From NCBI GenBank assembly GCA_002310055.1, contig DBXS01000020.1, positions 92,047 to 156,046 of the forward strand: a DNA stretch of 64,000 nucleotides, given 5' to 3'. Position 1 is the first letter of the stretch. Every line of letters starts with the position of its first letter. The position numbers were made by a program, and so were the translations under genes. Source of the DNA: Clostridiales bacterium UBA1206 (lineage in GTDB: Bacteria; Bacillota; Clostridia; Oscillospirales; CAG-382). Below, piece by piece: positions 53,862 through 61,615 of this stretch. The notes beneath the pieces were generated by a model. The model did not search any database, was not told where the DNA came from, and saw only the letters and a program-made list of their open reading frames with translations.

Positions 53862-54719
53862 TCAGGAACAGAACATTTCCGCAAGGCGTTTTGCTGCCTG
53901 CGACATCTTTTTGAGCCCGTCGAAAACGTCCGTGCGTTCCACTTTCGCAAGGTTGGTCTCCAGCGTGAATTCGCCGGCGTAGCCGATCTGTTTCAGCGCG
54001 CATATCACCGGAGCGTAATCGATCTTCTTTGTGAACGGAAGCGCGTGGTCGTCGTGCCATTTGTCGTTATCGTGCAAATGGAGCGCTTTGACCCTGTGTC
54101 CCAGTTCTTTTATCATATCCGCCGCCGTCGTGCCCAGGCCTTTCATCTCCGCGTGACCCACGTCTACGCAGGCGACGAGGAAAGGATCGTTTACAATGTC
54201 TATGTGCTCTGTAAAGCTTTTGCCGTCCGAACACGCCGCGCTCGTCGCCTGATCTGTTTCGTTGTCCCAGTTCCACATATTTTCGGTCGCTATCATAACG
54301 CCGTATTCGTGCGCGTAAGGCAGCAGTTCTTTATACATCGCCGCATTTTCCGCGGCGTTTTTGTTGTTGTCGGGATGTATCACGCATATTTTTCCGCCGG
54401 CTTCCGCCGTGCATTCCAGCGCCAGCGGCAGGCATTCCCGTATTGGCTCGCATGATACCGGGAACGGTGCGTGCGACTGATTGCACGTTATCCCAAGGCT
54501 TTCGCCCGTTTTCCTGAGCGTCTGCGCCAGCTTCAGCGCCGTGTCGCGCTGTTCGAGCGGATCGCCCACATACACGCGCTCTCTTTTAGACCAGCTGTAA
54601 GTCGCCATGCCGAACAGCGAAAAATCCCAGCAGTCAAAGCCGGCTTTTGCAACAAGCTCCACCGCTTTTTCCATTCCGGTAAACGCCGCCGTCGATCCGA
54701 TCTCGGTAGATGTTTTCAT
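53862..54719 (-). CDS. sugar phosphate isomerase/epimerase family TIM-barrel protein
   Basis: A 285-residue AP-endonuclease-2 (xylose isomerase-like) barrel. Metal-binding residues appear in KICVIHPDNNKN, IATENMWNWD (Glu), ACVDVGHAEMKG (Asp/His), LHLHDNDKWHDDH and FTLETNLAK (Glu). Relatives isomerise or epimerise sugars or hydroxypyruvate-like compounds; this substrate is unknown. There is no signal peptide. aaaggt lies 7 bases before ATG 54719. It lies 20 bases after a lipoprotein gene with no terminator, so it may be translated from the same transcript. Confidence 0.87.
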   Translation of the reverse strand: MKTSTEIGSTAAFTGMEKAVELVAKAGFDCWDFSLFGMATYSWSKRERVYVGDPLEQRDTALKLAQTLRKTGESLGITCNQSHAPFPVSCEPIRECLPLALECTAEAGGKICVIHPDNNKNAAENAAMYKELLPYAHEYGVMIATENMWNWDNETDQATSAACSDGKSFTEHIDIVNDPFLVACVDVGHAEMKGLGTTAADMIKELGHRVKALHLHDNDKWHDDHALPFTKKIDYAPVICALKQIGYAGEFTLETNLAKVERTDVFDGLKKMSQAAKRLAEMFCS

Positions 54720-54739
54720 GCCGTTTTACCTTTTCTTTT

Positions 54740-56416
54740 TTAGTTTTCCGGGGCGATCGTCACCGTCTCGGCGCCGATCGCGCGCTCTTCGGGGGTGGAT
54801 ACGACCGTGAACGCGCTGCCGTAGGGGGCGTTGACCTCGCCGCGGCGGTTTTCGTTCATGGGGACGCGGTAGGCGACGCCGTTTATCACGCGGTGCAGAT
54901 ATGTCGAATGCCATACCGCGCCGGTTATTTCGGTATCGGTCGGTATTGCGGTCTTGCCCTCGTTGCCGCTCTGGTCTATGGCGTTCACGCGCTTGAATTC
55001 GGCAAGTACGCCGTTCGTCCCGTGGCCCGCCGAAGCGAACACCGGGCTTACGAAATCGGCGGGATCTTTCCAGCCGTACTGTTCGCGTATCGCCACCGAA
55101 GAGGGAAGCGTGGATTTTGATATGACTTCTATCATAAGCTGCAGCTTTCCCGGGGCGGGGGAATATACTACGATGCGCAGCGTGTCGCCCGGCAGATAGT
55201 AGTATTCGGTGTATTTCCAGTGATAATTCGCGTAGCAGTTGTTGCCGTTTGCGGAAACGGCGTAAAGCCCGCCGTGCACGTCGTAGCCGCCCGCGTCTTT
55301 ATCGGTGCTCGTGATATAGCGCCAGAACGGTCTGAACGCGAACGAGCTTTTGGTAAGGTTGGAAGTCCCCGCTTTGTACAGCGTGCGCGAAAATCCCAGC
55401 CCCACGTCCGATTCGCTGCCCGCGTTGCCGCCAAGATACACCGAAGGGTTATCCAGATTCTTTACTTCGGGATCGTACGGAAGCGTCTCGTCGTATTCGC
55501 CGTCGTAGCGGCGGATGACCACCTCGGGCAGGGTGACCGTGGCTTCTATGCCTGTCCACGAATCTTTGGAAGAGATCACTTTGCGGTACCAAGCTCCTCC
55601 GAACACCTTCGGATCCGCGGGTTTGGGTTTTTCTCCGCTTATTTGGCCTTCCCATACCGGGTATTCGGCAAGGACGGCGCTTTCTTTGACTGTAATCGTC
55701 CTCATAACTTCGTCCGCCTCGTTTCCGGCGCTGTCGGCGAGTCTGTATACCGCCGTGTATTCGCCGGGAGTATTTTCGTCGTATCCTTCCGCAGACACCG
55801 TGACGTGATCCGTCAGATCGCCTTCGGTGGGATCGTAACCGCTCACGCCGCTCATAAAGTCTATGCTTCCTCCGCGGCTCACGTAAAGCGTCCCGGTGAA
55901 CGGCGCCAGCGTTATTACGGGCTTATCAGTGTCCGCCGGCTCCTCGAATGATTCTTCCGCGCTTGGTTCTTCGGAAGATTCTTCTGTGCTCGGTTCTTCG
56001 GAAGATTCTTCCACGCTGGGCTCTTCCGAAGATTCTTCCACGCTGGGTCCTTCCGAAGACTCTTCAACACTTGGTTCCTCTGAAGATTCTTCTATACTTG
56101 GTTCTTCGGAGCTTTCTTCAACACTCGGTTCTTCCGAAGATCCCTCAAAGCTCGGCTCTTCCGAAGATTCTTCTGCGCTCGGTTCTTCCGAAGATTCCTC
56201 GAGGCTTGGTTCTTCGGAGCTTTCTTCTGCGCTTGTTTCTTGCGACGATTCTTCTATACTCGTTTCCTCGGAACTTTCTTCAATATCCGATCCTGCCGCG
56301 CTCGAATCTTCTATACTCGTTTCCGCGGAGCTTTCTTCCGTTCTCTCGCCGCCGGAGCAGGCGAACGACGCCGCCGCCACGGTGAGCGCCAGTATGAATA
56401 TTATCAGTTTTTTCAT
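54740..56416 (-). CDS. repeat-linker lipoprotein with Ig-like domain
   Basis: A 558-residue lipoprotein with signal MKKLIIFILALTVAAASFAC and a lipobox Cys. A Ser/Glu/Pro repeat linker covers about 22-165, made of 9-residue units such as EESSEEPSV. A DUF5011/HYR-type Ig-like domain follows (about 168-250; GDLTDHVTVSAEGYDENTPGEYTAVYRLADSAGNEADEV). A 300-residue C-terminal domain with many aromatic residues (GAWYRKVISSKDSWTG..., NYHWKYTEYYYLPGDTLRIVVY) looks lectin- or concanavalin-like, but I do not recognise it. The gene starts 14 bases after the stop of the AlgJ/AlgX-like gene, so the two are one operon. Confidence 0.82.
   Translation of the reverse strand: MKKLIIFILALTVAAASFACSGGERTEESSAETSIEDSSAAGSDIEESSEETSIEESSQETSAEESSEEPSLEESSEEPSAEESSEEPSFEGSSEEPSVEESSEEPSIEESSEEPSVEESSEGPSVEESSEEPSVEESSEEPSTEESSEEPSAEESFEEPADTDKPVITLAPFTGTLYVSRGGSIDFMSGVSGYDPTEGDLTDHVTVSAEGYDENTPGEYTAVYRLADSAGNEADEVMRTITVKESAVLAEYPVWEGQISGEKPKPADPKVFGGAWYRKVISSKDSWTGIEATVTLPEVVIRRYDGEYDETLPYDPEVKNLDNPSVYLGGNAGSESDVGLGFSRTLYKAGTSNLTKSSFAFRPFWRYITSTDKDAGGYDVHGGLYAVSANGNNCYANYHWKYTEYYYLPGDTLRIVVYSPAPGKLQLMIEVISKSTLPSSVAIREQYGWKDPADFVSPVFASAGHGTNGVLAEFKRVNAIDQSGNEGKTAIPTDTEITGAVWHSTYLHRVINGVAYRVPMNENRRGEVNAPYGSAFTVVSTPEERAIGAETVTIAPEN
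55940..56320 (-). repeat. 27-base coding repeat array in the repeat-linker lipoprotein gene
   Basis: About 13 degenerate copies of a 27-base unit encode 9-residue Ser/Glu/Pro units. Serine codons are mostly of one type (TCT TCC), unlike the array in the neighbouring gene. Confidence 0.8.
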
Positions 56417-56430
56417 GTTTTCTCTCCGTT

Positions 56431-58050
56431 TCAGCGGAACGCGCTGCCTATGTTGCGTTCGGTAAGTATGTAGATCACGTAATCCACGCCCGCGCTTTTC
56501 ACTTCCTGGGCGTTGAACGAAAACGACCACATCGATTTGTAAACGGTCTTGTCAAAGCGTTCGGCGAGTATGCCGTATATCTGGGTTGAATACGAATCGC
56601 GCAGTACCATCGCCGAAGGCAGCTCGGCTCTCCCGGTGTTTATCGTGCGCGCCGCGGGCATTGTGTCGGAATCGTAGGTGAGTTTGCTTTCGCTCACGTA
56701 GCGTCTTACTTGCGAAATGCTGCGGGGCATATCGAACAAGGGGATCCTCGCCACGTTGTATTCGCTCATCACCTCGTCGTCGTATTCGAGATAGTACGCC
56801 ATATCGCCGCCGCGGAACGTGCCTTCTTTCCATTCGAATTCGTCAAAGGCGCGCGGAGACGACTGCGGGAATTTCTGCGAAATATGGTCGAAAAGCTCTT
56901 TGTATACCAGATACGCGCCGTATTCCGACCAGTGCGAATCGGTCTTCCAGTAAAGCTTGTACCCGTCGTCTTTGTGCTGTGCGAACAGTTCTTTTACGTT
57001 TATGTACGTAACGCCCGCGTTTTCCAGCACTTCCATAAGCTGGTCGTATTTCGAAACATCGCCGTTCTGCTGCTCGGCGTATACGTCGGGCATGGTCTCG
57101 GGGTATACCGAAGCGGGCGAAGGCACCACTATGTAAATGATCTCGGCGTCCGTTCTTTCGCCGCGGTTCTTAAGCGTGGAAACGAGCGCATTCATCTGCG
57201 ATTGGGTGTAAAGGTTGGTGTGCAGGTAATCCTGCAGGGTGTAATCCAGATGGAACTGGTAATCCTTGCCGGCTATTATATCCCATTTATCCGACCCCAC
57301 GCTCTTTGGCTGCGCAAGAAATTCCTTCACCGGCGATACCGCGTCGCCTATCTGCGCCCACAGCCTGACTTTTTCGTAAGAAGAACGGTATTTTATGCGC
57401 GCCGAAAACCAGCCGTGATCCGATCCGGTGGAATACTTGGTCCCGTTGGCTTCGTAATATATGACCGCGCCCTCGACGCAGTGTCCCAAAATGACGTAGG
57501 AATTATCGTAAAGCCGCGTGCATCCGAATACCGTGGGCATTTCGAGCGCTTCGACGCTCACTTCTTCCGAAGGCTCTTCGGAAGATTCTTCAACGCTCGG
57601 TTCTTCCGAACTTTCCTCTACGCTTGGTTCTTCGGAAGATTCCTCAACGCTCGGTTCTTCGGAACTTTCTTCAACGCTTGGTTCCTCCGAAGATTCTTCC
57701 ACACTCGGTTCTTCGGAACTTTCTTCTACGCTCGGTTCCTCTGAAGATTCTTCAACACTCGGTTCTTCTGAAGATCCTTCTGTACTCGGTTCCTCAGAGC
57801 TTTCCTCAATACTTATCTCTTCCGAACTCTCTTCTTCGCTTATCTCTTCCGAGCTTTCTTCTATGCTTGTCTCTTCCGAAGATTCCTCAACACTCGGTTC
57901 CTCGGAGCTTTCCTCCTGCAGGGCGGAGCTTTCGGCTTGGCTTTCCGCGGGGGCGGAAGCGCTTTCTTCGTGAGCGGGCTCGTCCGCGCCGCAGGCGAAC
58001 AGACACAGTATCAACAGCAGCGCGAGCGTTGCCGATATGGCGCGTTTCAT
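56431..58050 (-). CDS. AlgJ/AlgX-like SGNH (DHHW) lipoprotein with long repeat linker
   Basis: A 539-residue lipoprotein with signal MKRAISATLALLLILCLFAC, then a 120-residue linker of about 13 units of EESSEEPSV type. A beta domain (about 170-245; TVFGCTRLYDNSYVILGH) precedes an SGNH-fold domain of the AlgJ/AlgX/DHHW group (about 250-539) with DYTLQDYL, YIVVPSPASVYPE, TDSHWSEYGAYLVYKEL and MVLRDSYSTQIYG. Such proteins O-acetylate exopolysaccharides or peptidoglycan, usually with an MBOAT acyltransferase. No MBOAT gene is seen within the window. gagaggtgt lies 5-8 bases before the ATG. Confidence 0.83.
   Translation of the reverse strand: MKRAISATLALLLILCLFACGADEPAHEESASAPAESQAESSALQEESSEEPSVEESSEETSIEESSEEISEEESSEEISIEESSEEPSTEGSSEEPSVEESSEEPSVEESSEEPSVEESSEEPSVEESSEEPSVEESSEEPSVEESSEEPSVEESSEEPSEEVSVEALEMPTVFGCTRLYDNSYVILGHCVEGAVIYYEANGTKYSTGSDHGWFSARIKYRSSYEKVRLWAQIGDAVSPVKEFLAQPKSVGSDKWDIIAGKDYQFHLDYTLQDYLHTNLYTQSQMNALVSTLKNRGERTDAEIIYIVVPSPASVYPETMPDVYAEQQNGDVSKYDQLMEVLENAGVTYINVKELFAQHKDDGYKLYWKTDSHWSEYGAYLVYKELFDHISQKFPQSSPRAFDEFEWKEGTFRGGDMAYYLEYDDEVMSEYNVARIPLFDMPRSISQVRRYVSESKLTYDSDTMPAARTINTGRAELPSAMVLRDSYSTQIYGILAERFDKTVYKSMWSFSFNAQEVKSAGVDYVIYILTERNIGSAFR
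57555..57930 (-). repeat. 27-base coding repeat array with alternating serine codons
   Basis: About 13 copies of a 27-base unit. In the first seven (57570-57765) Ser-Ser is coded alternately by TCT TCC and AGT TCG, so the DNA period is 54 bases while the protein period is 9 residues. Confidence 0.8.
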
Positions 58051-58086
58051 AATGACACCTCTCTGAAATCTCGTATATTATATTAT

Positions 58087-58115
58087 ATTATACCACGCCG
58101 CGTTTCCAAATGCAA
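58087..58115 (-). promoter_or_regulatory. sigma-A promoter for the AlgJ/AlgX-like operon
   Basis: On the minus strand: TTGCAT (58110-58115), 17 bases, TATAAT (58087-58092), followed by further TATAAT-like repeats. Confidence 0.7.
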
Positions 58116-58121
58116 TAACGA

Positions 58122-58703
58122 TTATTTGGGTATTGCGGCTATGAGAAGTATCACGCAAAGGCCGTTGTTGTAATCCGAAAGATACAGTATGTATAAAGCC
58201 GCCGCCGCGAGCGCTGCCCGCCCCAAAACAGCCGCAATACGGCAGATCGTTTCGGCGCGCTCGGCGCCTGAATGCGATTCGGCGGCGATATACAGCATCC
58301 TGCCGCCGTCCGACGTGCGCAGCGGGACGAGATTGGTGAGCGCAAAGAACAGCGAAGCGAACACGAACATCAGCACACAGGCGTTTTTTGCGAACGCGAA
58401 AACGCACGCGAAAACGAACGCGCACGCCGCGTTGGCGGCGATCCCTCCCGCCTGTATCAGAAAAGCGCTTTTCGTATCCGGCACCGCAGTGCATTCTATC
58501 AGTCCTCCGAAAGGATACACCGTAACGCGAGTCACGCGCGAACCGACAAGTTTTATCGCCGCCGCGTGGCCGGCTTCATGCGCCAGCGCCGCGGCGGCTA
58601 TGCACAAAAACGGCAAAAAACCTTCCGAAGCCGCAAGGAGCCAGAACGCGGCGGGCGCGAACACGCTCACGCGCAAAAACCCGCCCAAAAACGGCATATA
58701 CAT
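58122..58703 (-). CDS. M50 site-2 protease, SpoIVFB-like
   Basis: A 193-residue polytopic membrane metalloprotease. Zinc-binding HEAGH occupies residues 42-46 and the third ligand is in NLVPLRTSDGGRM (Asp132). About five or six helices are present, and the protein ends soon after, without the CBS domain of many SpoIVFB proteins. In sporulating bacteria SpoIVFB cuts pro-sigma-K in the mother-cell membrane. Its location beside spoIIGA-sigE supports a sporulation role, though general site-2 proteases share these motifs. The ATG directly follows the stop codon of the 52-residue gene (TGAATG). Confidence 0.8.
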   Translation of the reverse strand: MYMPFLGGFLRVSVFAPAAFWLLAASEGFLPFLCIAAAALAHEAGHAAAIKLVGSRVTRVTVYPFGGLIECTAVPDTKSAFLIQAGGIAANAACAFVFACVFAFAKNACVLMFVFASLFFALTNLVPLRTSDGGRMLYIAAESHSGAERAETICRIAAVLGRAALAAAALYILYLSDYNNGLCVILLIAAIPK

Positions 58704-58862
58704 TCAGTCGCCCGCCAGCGTGCGCGCTATGTCGAACACGGTGCGCGCTCTCGTCCCGCCCCCGAACGCGCCGGCCTCCGCCGAATCGCCGCGCGCCGAA
58801 TACGCCGCGAACGCCAGCGCCAGCAATAACGAAGCCGCAAGAAACACAAACGCCTTTTTCAT
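58704..58862 (-). CDS. 52-residue single-pass protein coupled to the M50 protease
   Basis: A short protein: MKKAFVFLAASLLLALAFAA makes a single N-terminal helix or signal, followed by a soluble tail with Gly/Ala/Arg (AGAFGGGTRARTVFDIA). Its stop codon abuts the start of the M50 protease gene, as spoIVFA abuts spoIVFB in Bacillus. It is far too short to be SpoIVFA and lacks a LytM domain. It may be a reduced partner or inhibitor of the protease; this is inference from position. Confidence 0.6.
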   Translation of the reverse strand: MKKAFVFLAASLLLALAFAAYSARGDSAEAGAFGGGTRARTVFDIARTLAGD

Positions 58863-58943
58863 TTTCGCTTTCCGCCTTTCACGCGCCATATTATGCGCGC
58901 CGGCGCCCCGATATTACAAAATAAAATAGTTTCGTGCGCCGGT

Positions 58944-58978
58944 TTGCGACTATCTTTGCGCACGTCGCGCGCTATAAT
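58944..58978 (+). promoter_or_regulatory. possible Spo0A-dependent promoter for spoIIGA-sigE
   Basis: TATAAT (58973-58978) lacks a -35 at 17 bases. TTGCGA (58944-58949) sits 23 bases upstream, close to the unusually long spacing of the Bacillus spoIIG promoter, which needs Spo0A~P. No clean 0A box is visible. Confidence 0.35.
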
Positions 58979-59002
58979 CGTATGCGCGGAGGTGAAGCGC
59001 GT

Positions 59003-59821
59003 ATGGAAGCGGGAGTTATCTACGCCGACGTGTTCTTTTTGATAAACTTTATAATCGATTTTTTGTGCCTTTACATAACGCGGGCGCTCGTCTCGGCGCG
59101 CGGTCCGCTGTGGCGGATCACCGTTTCGGCTGCGTTCGGGGGCTTTTACGCGCTTGCGTGGGCGTTCATGCCCGGGATCCCGCCCTGGGCGCTGATCCCG
59201 TCGCATATCGCGGCGGCGTGGCTCATGACGTATATCATGATCGGCGGCCGCAGATTCGGCAGGGTATGCGCCGCGTGCGGCGTGTTCTGCCTGAGCGCCG
59301 CGCTCGTAGGGGGCGCGCTCGGAGCGGCGTTTTCGCTCACCGGAGGCGGATACGTCGTTTCCGGCGGAGTATACGCGGATATCTCGCCGCTTTTCCTGCT
59401 CGGCACGGCGGCGATTTCGGTCGGCGCGTGCTACGTCTACGGCGTTTACGCGCGCCGCAGGATATCTGCGCGCAGCGCGGTCGCCGTCATATGTGCGGGA
59501 GGCGCGGAATACAGGGCGCGGCTGTTCGTGGATACCGGTTTCCACGTGCTCGATCCGCTCACCGGCGAACTCGTGATGATAGTTTCCGCGCGCGTATTCG
59601 GCGAAAAACCGCCCCGCGCCGCGCGCATAATACCGTTTTCCACAGCGGCCGGGAGCCGGGTGCTTTACGGGTTCAAGCCGCAGTCGTGCGCCGTGAACGG
59701 CGTTCCGGTGCAGGCGGTCGTGGCGATATCCGGCAGGGATGAATACTACCGCGGCTGCGACGGGCTCGTCCCGCCACTGCTGGTATTCGACGCAAACGGA
59801 AAGGAGTCCGGCGTATGCTGA
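59003..59821 (+). CDS. spoIIGA: sporulation sigma-E factor processing peptidase SpoIIGA
   Basis: A 272-residue protein. Five membrane helices occupy about residues 1-150. The C-terminal aspartic protease domain holds the catalytic LFVDTGFHVLDPLTG (Asp177). It cleaves the pro-sequence of sigma-E in the mother cell after signalling from SpoIIR. Length and order match the known family. ggaggtg lies 7 bases before ATG 59003, and an upstream in-frame ATG at 58934 is rejected. sigE follows, overlapping by 7 bases. Confidence 0.93.
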   Translation: MEAGVIYADVFFLINFIIDFLCLYITRALVSARGPLWRITVSAAFGGFYALAWAFMPGIPPWALIPSHIAAAWLMTYIMIGGRRFGRVCAACGVFCLSAALVGGALGAAFSLTGGGYVVSGGVYADISPLFLLGTAAISVGACYVYGVYARRRISARSAVAVICAGGAEYRARLFVDTGFHVLDPLTGELVMIVSARVFGEKPPRAARIIPFSTAAGSRVLYGFKPQSCAVNGVPVQAVVAISGRDEYYRGCDGLVPPLLVFDANGKESGVC

Positions 59822-60510
59822 AAATACTGAAAAAGCTCATATCGCTCATATGGCCGCAAAGCGCGGCTTACTACGTCAACGGAGCGGCGACCCTGCCGCC
59901 GCCGCTCACGCCCGAGGAGGAAAAGCGCTGTACCGATACAATAGACGAACCGGCTTCGCGCTGGATCCTGGTGGAACACAATCTGCGGCTTGTGGTGTAT
60001 ATCGCCAAAAAGTTCGAAACTACGGGCATAGGTATAGAAGACCTCGTCTCCATAGGTACCATCGGGCTGATCAAGGCGGTCAACACTTATAAAAGCGATA
60101 AACAGATCAAGCTCGCCACCTACGCTTCGCGCTGTATTGAAAACGAGATACTTATGTTCATACGCAAGACATCGGGGAGCAGATGCGAAGTCTCGCTCGA
60201 CGAGCCGCTCAACGTCGACTGGGACGGCAACGAGCTTTTGCTCGGCGACCTTTTGGGCGGCGAAAGCGACGACGTGTTCCGCAGCATAGAGGAGCGCGAA
60301 GACCGCCGTATGATACGCGGCGCGCTCGCCAATCTGCCTTGCCGCGACCGGACGATAATCGAACTGCGTTTCGGGTTCGCCCGCGGCGGAAAAGAGCTCA
60401 CGCAAAAGGAGGTGGCGGATCTTCTGGGCATATCGCAGTCGTATATTTCGCGGCTGGAAAAAAAGATTATGGCGCGGCTACGCGACGACCTTAAAAAAGT
60501 TGGATATTGA
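59815..60510 (+). CDS. sigE: RNA polymerase sporulation sigma factor SigE
   Basis: A 231-residue sigma-70 family factor. A short amphipathic N-terminal pro-sequence (MLKILKKLISLIWPQ) is followed by a Pro-rich stretch. Region 2 includes HNLRLVVYIAKKFETTGIGIEDLVSIGTIGLIKAVNTY, and region 4 includes LTQKEVADLLGISQSYISRLEKK. It directs early mother-cell transcription and is activated by SpoIIGA, encoded just upstream. The pro-sequence implies the same membrane-linked processing as in Bacillus. It probably controls the spoVM-like gene, which is under sigma-E in B. subtilis. Confidence 0.95.
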   Translation: MLKILKKLISLIWPQSAAYYVNGAATLPPPLTPEEEKRCTDTIDEPASRWILVEHNLRLVVYIAKKFETTGIGIEDLVSIGTIGLIKAVNTYKSDKQIKLATYASRCIENEILMFIRKTSGSRCEVSLDEPLNVDWDGNELLLGDLLGGESDDVFRSIEEREDRRMIRGALANLPCRDRTIIELRFGFARGGKELTQKEVADLLGISQSYISRLEKKIMARLRDDLKKVGY

Positions 60511-60535
60511 CATATACCGGCGGATATGTTATACT
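60507..60535 (+). promoter_or_regulatory. sigma-A promoter for the NYN-domain gene
   Basis: TTGACA at 60507-60512, 17 bases, TATACT at 60530-60535. It overlaps the last codons of sigE, so the next gene is expressed independently. Confidence 0.85.
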
Positions 60536-60544
60536 CAAAAACGG

Positions 60545-61348
60545 ATGAACGCAAACCGAATAAATAGCAAAGGAGGGAGAGTTATTTCTATTTTCTCATG
60601 GGGAAAAGAGAAGAACGCCGAACCCGAGATATTCCGCAACGGACTGCGCAAAGCCGTGGCTTTCGTGGACTATGAATCGTGGTACGTTTCGATGAACGTC
60701 AACTACGGGCTAAAGCCGGATATCAAGGGCTGGTACGAATCGCTCGCCAAGCGGGTCAATCTTACCGAGGTCGTGTTCTTCGCCGACTTTTCCCACAAAT
60801 CATTAGCGTCCGAGATCCAGCGCATCCGCCCGTTTTCAAACAAGATAATCGATACTCGCAGCCCCGCGGGCGTACAAAAGGATTTCACCGATTTCATCAT
60901 TCTTGACAACATCTATCAAAAAGCCATGATGAGCGAAGGCATAGACGTGTTCATCCTGTTTTCCGGCGACGGTCATTTTTCATCCGTCGTTGCCTTCCTC
61001 AAAAATATCTGCGGCAAAGAAGTGGGCGTTTACGCCATAAACGGCTCGTTTTCGCGCCAGCTCAAAGAGACCGCGAGCTGGACCGAAACACTCCCGTCGG
61101 AAGAGGAACTCTACGGGAACATCTATTCGCTTATATTCGACGAGCTCAAAAACGCAAAAACAATGCTTACCGTGCAGTCGCTGACCGATTCGGTCGCAAA
61201 GACAAACAAAAATCTGCGCAAACGCGATATCGACGAAGTTATGGACCGCCTTCGCAAGGGCGGCGTCCTTACCACCCGTACCGTCGGCAAGACCAAAAAC
61301 GCCGTTTTCGTGGATTGGGAAAAAGCAAAAGAGTTTATAAAAGAATGA
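60545..61348 (+). CDS. NYN-domain protein (LabA/DUF88-like, PIN-fold nuclease)
   Basis: A protein of up to 267 residues. The NYN (PIN-like) nuclease fold has VAFVDYESW with the first catalytic Asp, and FILFSGDGHFSSVVAFLKN with the late Asp cluster; the C-terminal region ends in a winged-helix-like segment (KRDIDEVMDRLRKGGVLTTRTV). It probably cleaves RNA. The first ATG (60545) is only a few bases past the predicted transcription start, while a strong Shine-Dalgarno (aggagg at 60571-60576) sits 7 bases before an ATT codon at 60584, which may be the actual start, as in infC. Confidence 0.83.
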   Translation: MNANRINSKGGRVISIFSWGKEKNAEPEIFRNGLRKAVAFVDYESWYVSMNVNYGLKPDIKGWYESLAKRVNLTEVVFFADFSHKSLASEIQRIRPFSNKIIDTRSPAGVQKDFTDFIILDNIYQKAMMSEGIDVFILFSGDGHFSSVVAFLKNICGKEVGVYAINGSFSRQLKETASWTETLPSEEELYGNIYSLIFDELKNAKTMLTVQSLTDSVAKTNKNLRKRDIDEVMDRLRKGGVLTTRTVGKTKNAVFVDWEKAKEFIKE

Positions 61349-61365
61349 TCGAACTTCTAAAAATC

Positions 61366-61393
61366 GGGCTCGCCGCACGGCGGGCCCTTTTTT
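61366..61393 (+). terminator. intrinsic terminator after the NYN-domain gene
   Basis: A 9-10-bp GC-rich stem between gggctcgccg and cggcgggccc, then TTTTTT. Confidence 0.85.
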
Positions 61394-61446
61394 CGCCCTC
61401 CGACGCCGGCCGGGGCGCGGCGCCCGAAAAGGGTGCGTTTTGTACC

Positions 61447-61474
61447 TTTACATTCGTATATCTTTTGATATAAT
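61447..61474 (+). promoter_or_regulatory. sigma-A-like promoter for the 61616 lipoprotein gene
   Basis: TTTACA at 61447-61452, 16 bases, TATAAT at 61469-61474. The 140-base leader that follows holds a GAGGG/CCCTC hairpin near 61483 and nothing else recognisable. Confidence 0.6.
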
Positions 61475-61615
61475 AAAAGCAGAGGGATAATACCCTCTTG
61501 CAGAAGAAGTAAGAAACGATGACATATTTTCACACACGGTTCATCATCGGGACTATTGATGAGTGAATCTTCAGACGGCGGATCACAAACGATAATTAAC
61601 GCATTGGAGGTTATT

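Noticed and set aside
55940..57930. Regularly spaced short repeats resembling a CRISPR array
   Set aside because: The 27-base units have no unique spacers, vary at third codon positions and lie in open coding frames of two lipoproteins.
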